Positions 20,709 to 25,533 of a stretch of DNA of 25,533 nucleotides are shown piece by piece. Position 1 is the first letter of the stretch, and every line of letters begins with the position of its first letter. The position numbers and the translations under genes were made by a program. Location: the NCBI GenBank assembly GCA_000827495.1, contig KN817740.1, forward strand, positions 5,749 through 31,281, written 5' to 3'. Under the pieces are notes generated by a model, which worked only from the letters and a program-made list of their open reading frames with translations, was not told where the DNA came from and made no database searches. This DNA comes from Hypholoma sublateritium FD-334 SS-4. Taxonomy: Eukaryota; Basidiomycota; Agaricomycetes; Agaricales; Strophariaceae.

Positions 20709-21907
20709 CTACGACTCAAGCGCACACATGATCTGCGCAAGCAGCGCCTCGTACGCCGCGAACAGCGCGCCGAACTCCGCCGCCGTGTGCGGCGCGGCCA
20801 CCGCGGGGCACGGCGCGGCGAGCGCGTCGGCGACGCCTTGCAGGATGCTCGCGCGGAGGGTGCGCGCCGGTGCAGGCGTCGGCGCGGGCGTTAGTGTTTG
20901 TGTTTGGATCTGTGTTTGGATTTGGGTTTGCGTCGACGCGGGTACGAATGTGGATGTGGATGTGGGTGTGGGCACGGGCACGGGCGTCGGCGCCCGGCTC
21001 CCCTCGGGCGAAATGGACATGTCCTCCGCGTCCGCGTCCGGCGCCGGCGGTGTCGGTGCGGGCGTCGGTGCGGGAGGGGGCACGGAGGGTCGGCCGGGGC
21101 GTGACCACGGGGTGCGCCCGCCCACCCGCGTGGGCAGCGCAGGCTTGCTCACCAGCCCCGGCGGCATCAGGGGCGGGGCGCGGGCGGCGTAGTACCGATG
21201 TGCCCCGGCGAACGCGACGACCGGCGGGAGCGTGCGGCCGCTGGTCGACGCCACCGGCGCGCGCGTGCGGCCCCCGATCGACGCCGACGCCGCCGCCGCC
21301 GCGGGCGAGCGCGCGGGCGACGTCGACGGCGACGTCGGCGTCGGGAGGCGCTGCACCCTAGCCGCCACGATCCGCGCGCATTCGCACTGGAGGTCGACGT
21401 ACGCGCGGACCTCCGCGGGCGCCGCGCCGGCGCCGGCGAGCATCGCCGCCCAGAGCGCTGTCTTCTCGGGCGCGGGCCCGCCGGGGGGCTCGAGCGCGAG
21501 GAGGGCGGCGAGCTGCGCGCGCATGGGCTGGGTGAGGGTGGGGAAGCTCCCTGGTAGGCGGTGGGGTTTGGGCGTTGGCGCTGGGGGGTCGTCGCGCGGC
21601 GGCTTGGCGCTGTACTGGTGGTTCTGCAGCCACATATTCAGGTTCGTCAGCGAGTAGAAGTCGCACCCCGGGACCGCCTGCGGAACGCAACACATTAGAT
21701 CTGCATGACCCATACCTATCAGTGTCAATGAATAAAACGCACCTGGACCTGGACCAGCAGCTCCTTCCGCTCTGTGAGCGTCAGCCTGCGCCCGTGCCCG
21801 TCATCAGCAAAACGGGGATATCCTGCTGAGCCCTTGTGGATCTTGCAATATTTGGCTACATCGGTAGTATCAAATAATGCCAGGTATCGTTCATACGGCC
21901 ATACATA
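20709..21907 (-). CDS. Divergent homeodomain-like, Pro/Thr/Ala-rich protein (5' end missing)
   Basis: Exon 21743-21907 and exon 20709-21677 join in frame through a 65-bp GT-AG intron, giving about 377 residues. The first 55 codons (YERYLALFDTTDVAKYCKIH, then YPRFADDGHGRRLTLTERKE) and the start of exon 2 (FYSLTNLNMWLQNHQYSAK) resemble a homeodomain. The pattern is a helix, an aromatic-Pro turn with insertion, a helix, and a recognition helix with W-x-Q-N. The usual Phe and Arg of WFxNxR are replaced (WLQNHQ), so DNA binding is unproven. A second helical module (LTQPMRAQLAALLALE...VRAYVDLQCE) follows, then a long Pro/Ser/Thr/Gln-rich tail with QTQI repeats and the C-terminal motif ALFAAYEALLAQIMCALES. 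No Met is in frame before 21743 and a TGA ends the frame at 21910, so a first exon must lie farther upstream or be lost. The long plus-strand frames here are shadows. Confidence 0.55.
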
Positions 21908-21966
21908 TCAAATGCAATACTGAAGTTAGAGTGTTATGGATCGGTAAAGAAAGAAAAAAGGTGTAA

Positions 21967-22449
21967 GTATTTTATATTTCTTGTGTTGCATTGGGCAGGT
22001 CAGATAAATCAAACACAAACCATGCACTGGCCCCGGTATAAAATGATCAGGGCATGCACGGCTACCACCAGGCTTCAGAAATATTCGCAAAGATAGAAAA
22101 TGATTTCGTGTATTTTATATTCGTTGTGTTACATTGGGAAAGTCATGTATAGGAAACGCAAACCGTGCACTGGTCCCCGTATAAATTGATCAGGGCATAC
22201 ACAGCTACCACCAGGCATCAGAACTATTCNCAAAGAAATAAAACGATTTCAGGTATTTTATATTCGTTGTGTTACATAGGGAAANTTATATATGGGAAAC
22301 GCAAACCATGCACTGGGCCCTGTATAAAATTGTCAGGGCGTACACAGCTACCACCAGGCTTCGGAAATATTCGCAAAGAAATAGAATGATTTTGTGTATT
22401 TTATATTTGTTGTGTTACATGGGGAAAGTCAGATATAGGAAACGCAAAC
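21967..22449 (+). repeat. 143-bp tandem repeat, about 3.4 copies
   Basis: The anchor GTATTTTATATT starts at 21967, 22110, 22253 and 22396, exactly 143 bp apart each time. Each unit also carries TTGTGTTRCAT, CGCAAACC(A/G)TGCACTGG, TATAAAAT, CTACCACCAGGC and ATTCGCAAAGA. The fourth unit stops at about 22449. The array lies directly upstream of the first recognisable codons of the homeodomain-like gene, where its promoter or first exon should be. Confidence 0.9.
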
Positions 22450-22524
22450 GCCCGTCAGCAAAACGCGAATATCGACCGCGTGGCATTACCGCCAAGCGCC
22501 CCGTCCACAAACAAAACGNGTATT

Positions 22525-22992
22525 CTACTTTCTGGAGATAGGCCAAGTTCTGAAAAATATACCTTAATATACAATCGTTGACGCAATGTAAGACGTACCC
22601 GATTTTCTTGAGCCGGTCCTGAAGCTTCGACAGGTAGGTGCCTCGAAGTTCGCCCGCTCGGCCGCAGCAATCCTCCGCCGAAGTGTACTCTGGGGCGCGC
22701 TCGTCCAGCGTGAATATGAGGAGACCGAGGAAGCGTTCCCCGTTCCTGGTGTTCNCATAAAGGCGCGAGANCACAGAGCTACGGGGCCCGTGGGGGGTGG
22801 AACTGTTCGACAGGCGTTCGGCGCGTGTTAGCATGATCCGTGATCGAGAAAGCGGACCTACACAATGGCTAGGTGGCCAGTATGTGCCGGCAGCTGCTTC
22901 GATATCTTGTCCAGCGCGATGATTCCTCCACGGAGGAGTTTGTTCTNCATCTTGAGTTTGGCCGCTTTTCTCAGTATCAAGATTGTGATCAT
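22525..22992 (-). CDS. Small three-exon protein of unknown function
   Basis: I model exons 22992-22862, 22802-22599 and 22549-22525 (read on the minus strand), joined by GT-AG introns of 59 and 49 bp. The first intron has a good GCTAAC branch site. The model encodes 119 residues; three codons contain N. The N-terminus (MITILILRKAAKLKM, then KLLRGGIIALDKISKQL) is basic and hydrophobic. The middle has ERFLGLLIFTLDERAPEYTS and ELRGTYLSKLQDRLKKIG. A TATA box and CT-rich leader sit at the right distance upstream, which supports a real gene. If the second intron is not used, the frame runs on for about 60 residues; in a third frame ELGLSPESRI and VLFVDGALGGNA look coding, so the 3' end may be broken by a small indel. 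The family is not recognised. Confidence 0.45.
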
Positions 22993-23082
22993 GTTGACAG
23001 TGGTGAGCTGAGGTGCAGATGGGTGAGGTTGGATGTGGTAAGATGAGTGTGGATGAGAAGGAGAGTTGTATGGAGTGCCAGG

Positions 23083-23092
23083 TTTATATGTA
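23083..23092 (-). promoter_or_regulatory. TATA box of the small minus-strand gene
   Basis: The minus strand reads CATATAAACC about 92 bp before the ATG at 22992, followed by a pyrimidine-rich leader (CTCTCCTTCTCATCC and similar). This is the usual layout of a basidiomycete core promoter. Confidence 0.5.
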
Positions 23093-23377
23093 TTCTGACT
23101 GCGAGAAAGTGACAAAGTTAAAATGGGTCACTCTGTACAGTTCATACCCAGATGTAACAATATAATTAATCACTGTACGCTCTTATTTATTCGACATGGT
23201 TCTGTTTTGCAAGCGTATATTTTGCAGGGCCCTCAAATTAGATATCATCGATAATTAATTGGCTTATATCTCCGCCGTCGCACATCCGGTGGTGATGTTG
23301 AGAGATGTACGTGGCTACGTCGACAGCGTGCATCCACGACCGCGGCACCCTCAACATATGTCGACGATTTAGCCAAG

Positions 23378-24842
23378 ATGACGGAGGAGACACTGTCCGC
23401 CGCAGAGGAGCCGCGANACGCGCCCGATATCGAGATGTCGACNAACNATTTCTTTTGCGTGGACGTACAGCCTACACCTGTGCCCGCAGATATGGCCCCA
23501 GCCCGGGATCTCATGCCGCCTGCACTGAGCGATGGCGACGACGANGTCATCGTCATCGTATATGTCGACCCTCACCCACGAAATACNTTGACCCAGCAAG
23601 AGCAGGCCCCCCGAGAAAGCACCCTGATACGGCTCTCTTCACGGCATACGTCACTGGGTGGATGAACTGTTGGGTGCGTTATTTCTGCGCCCTATCGTAT
23701 TCACTGATCTACTCTGCCCCCTATCCTGAAAGTTATACCCCGCCCATCTCATCGCATGCCGCTCCGCTCACATCAATGTAATCCCAAATCATACTCCGGA
23801 ATTGCCAGATACATTGCCAACCGCGCCAGGCNAACAAGCCGTAGACCTTGCGNGCGGCCTCCCAGGAATGAAATTCTCGGCCCCAAGATGTGCACGCCCT
23901 CCCTACTGTCCGTCGCTCCACCGCTGCAGTGCCNGCAGACCTCTCAATTGTGATGCANGGCGCGCCCGGCTTGTTCGATATATTAGCGATCGCCATACGT
24001 GGGGTCTTGGAAGCGAAGATTACACTCTCTGGGAACAGGTGCTCCACCATACCATCAGCAAAGCTCTCGACCTCNGGCTAGATTCCTCCGTTGTTCTCGA
24101 CAGCNTCGCATCCTTTGTTTCCTCCTTCCAAACCCCAGGCGCTTCGCCGGCATTGTCGCTATGATTTGTTGATCTATTGGTATCCAATATCGAAGTGTCC
24201 GATATGCNCAAACTGCCGGTAAACATCATAAGATTTTTCAACTATTATTTCTTGCCATTTTCTCATTGCACTTTCAATACAGATTGTTGTCCTGTACTAG
24301 CACATCATCCTGAAATTTCAGGACTGGCCTGAAAGCTTCGCCACCTCAGAAGCCACNGTTCCCATCATGAACTCTATCTTCCTCTACAGGGATCCAGCAC
24401 CGGGCTNCCCGCCACGCTGAACGGCGCCGCGCGTGCCCCCGCAACGGAGCACTCATGGCTCTTTTACCTGCGCAAACACACTGAGAAGTGGATACGGGCG
24501 GGTCACGGGGTGCAGAGCGGCACNTTAGCTGAATGCGTCGCGGTAGGAGACGCCCTCGCTGGGCCGACTGCGCGCGTTCCAGGATCCGCAAGGAGGGAGC
24601 TCTCGAGGCCCGGTGGCGAGGGATTGCCACTTTACTTTCCGCGGGCGGATATGGGCCCCAAGGCACGAGGACCCTTTATGTTGCTCCGCGTGTCGCATCC
24701 TGTCACCCGTCTATACATTTTCTACACGGTATGCATCTCGCCCAGCAGGAACCCCTTGCTGACGCCGACTCAGGAGCGCCCCGACGGTGGCGATGCAAAA
24801 GCCGGCGGATCTATCTGCGTGGCCTCAGGCGATCTCTGTTGA
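23378..24842 (+). pseudogene. Unidentified gene, several frame breaks and ambiguous bases
   Basis: ATG at 23378 (context AAGATGAC) opens an acidic N-terminus (TEETLSAAEEP, then VDVQPTPVPADMAPARDLMP and VIVIVYVDPHPRN). Near a six-C run at about 23608 the coding signal changes frame. It passes a possible intron at 23671-23729 (TGW MNCW joined to LYPAHLIACRSAHINV), and continues through WGLGSEDYTLWEQVLHHTIS and VVLDSxASFVSSFQTPGA to a TGA at 24162. The frame resumes immediately with FVDLLVSNIEVSDM. A further intron ending at about 24325 leads to DWPESFATSEATVPIMNSIF and LYRDPAPG. After another one-base shift comes a long open stretch (EHSWLFYLRKHTEKWIRAGH to a stop at 24842). At least ten N bases lie here, so some breaks may be assembly errors. 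No domain is recognised. Confidence 0.4.
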
Positions 24843-25533
24843 CGCGGTGGTTGATCCTCAAGACATGGCCGTCTGCACTCGTGCCGGTGAAAACGCACCG
24901 CAGGTTAAAACGGTCTTGCCATTCAGGGATACCGCGACACCCTGCGCTTGACCTCAACTACATCACCGCTCCATTGGCGACGTCAACGGACAGTCATCGA
25001 CAACGCGCGCGGCGGCACGACAGCTGAACAGAGAGATATNGGGTTAGGGAGATAGCACTGGCACACAGCGGNGTGTCATTGCCCNTACGGGATAAAGCAT
25101 AGACGGCGCAGGCGTACCTTCTGACCCCAATCACGATATCTCCAACCTGCGGTGCTCTCGGCCGCTGNTCGGTGTCCGCAGCGTCCGCACGCAGGAACGG
25201 TGGGCGCTGCCCACTTGTGCAAGAGACACGTAGCACGCAGCATGTGTGCGGGAAGACNACGTACATACCGCTTCTCCCCATGCCGGCAAGACATCTCCAT
25301 GGNGCGATACTTAGCGTCTACATGATGTGCACCTGCCTGTGCATGTAGCGCCCTTGGCGAAATTGAAGGGGGAATGAACTATCCGGTTCGATGCTGCAGA
25401 ATATCGTCAACGGCGCGTGTACGTTATGTGCATACGAGCACTCACCCGGTCCTTAGACCCCGCAATGCAATCTTTGATTTATCCCTGCGTGACCTGAGAG
25501 TTGAGCAGGATGTGCATGAGGATTGTCCGTGGG
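24843..25533. other. Right end of window, no supported gene
   Basis: Short frames on both strands, several N bases, and no clear motif or splice pattern. A plus-strand frame continues to 25027 with Arg/His-rich, shadow-like composition. I see nothing supportable here. Confidence 0.35.

Noticed and set aside
20596..21557. Long plus-strand open frames (up to 198 codons) over the homeodomain-like gene
   Set aside because: Composition is dominated by Gly/Val/Arg repeats that mirror the Pro/Thr-rich minus-strand gene. The minus strand has a spliced frame, a conserved C-terminus and a paralogue.
20709..21907. Part of an A mating-type (HD1/HD2) locus
   Set aside because: Mating-type homeodomain genes are usually divergent pairs with canonical WFxNxR helices next to a mitochondrial intermediate peptidase gene. 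None of these is present.
22446..22475. Duplicate of the homeodomain-like coding sequence after the 143-bp array (similarity to 21791-21826)
   Set aside because: Similarity is limited to about 22 bases around AGCAAAACG and does not extend to either side, so it may be chance.
1..25533. CRISPR arrays, tRNA or rRNA genes, LTR retrotransposons
   Set aside because: I saw no spaced palindromic repeats, no tRNA-like A/B boxes with a cloverleaf, no rRNA sequence, and no reverse transcriptase or integrase motifs or paired LTRs.

Overview
The window looks like accessory, transposon-rich DNA from a basidiomycete fungus, most likely an Agaricomycete. The reasons are short GT-AG introns (about 49-66 bp, some with CTAAC-type branch sites), a Plavaka-family transposase, an F-box-like/LRR gene of the kind expanded in mushroom genomes, and many broken gene copies. 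Ambiguous bases occur only from about 18.4 kb onward, so some frame breaks in that half could be sequencing errors.

Left part (1-7.8 kb). A three-exon gene ends at 1174; it encodes a basidiomycete-specific protein with a C-terminal SAM-like domain. A decayed copy of the vacuolar ATPase proteolipid subunit c'' lies at 1.63-2.27 kb. The clearest gene is a nine-exon, 1261-residue Plavaka-type DNA transposase (3470-7708). It has a zinc finger, a D-D-E catalytic core, a CxxC motif and an acidic tail, and its reading frame is unbroken. A TIR-like motif lies about 120 bp upstream; I could not find a matching right end.

Middle (7.8-15.6 kb). No gene can be named here. From 9.5 to 14.6 kb, peptide-like stretches appear in changing frames with stops and occasional intron-like breaks, as expected of old, mutated genes. 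An AT-rich stretch (14.66-15.62 kb) contains a diverged repeat spaced about 450-470 bp.

Right part (15.6-25.5 kb). Two decayed copies of one unknown protein lie at 15.62-16.20 kb and 19.75-20.55 kb. Each is followed by a convergent minus-strand piece of a homeodomain-like protein: a C-terminal remnant at 17.62 kb and a longer copy at 20.71-21.91 kb. Together they look like a duplicated block. An F-box-like gene with one frame break sits inside the first block. A perfect-looking pair of 36-bp inverted repeats (18.28 and 19.45 kb) shares sequence with the motif upstream of the Plavaka gene. A 143-bp tandem repeat, a small three-exon minus-strand gene with a TATA box, and an unidentified broken plus-strand gene complete the window. 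The genes do not form a pathway; transposition, duplication and decay are what link them.
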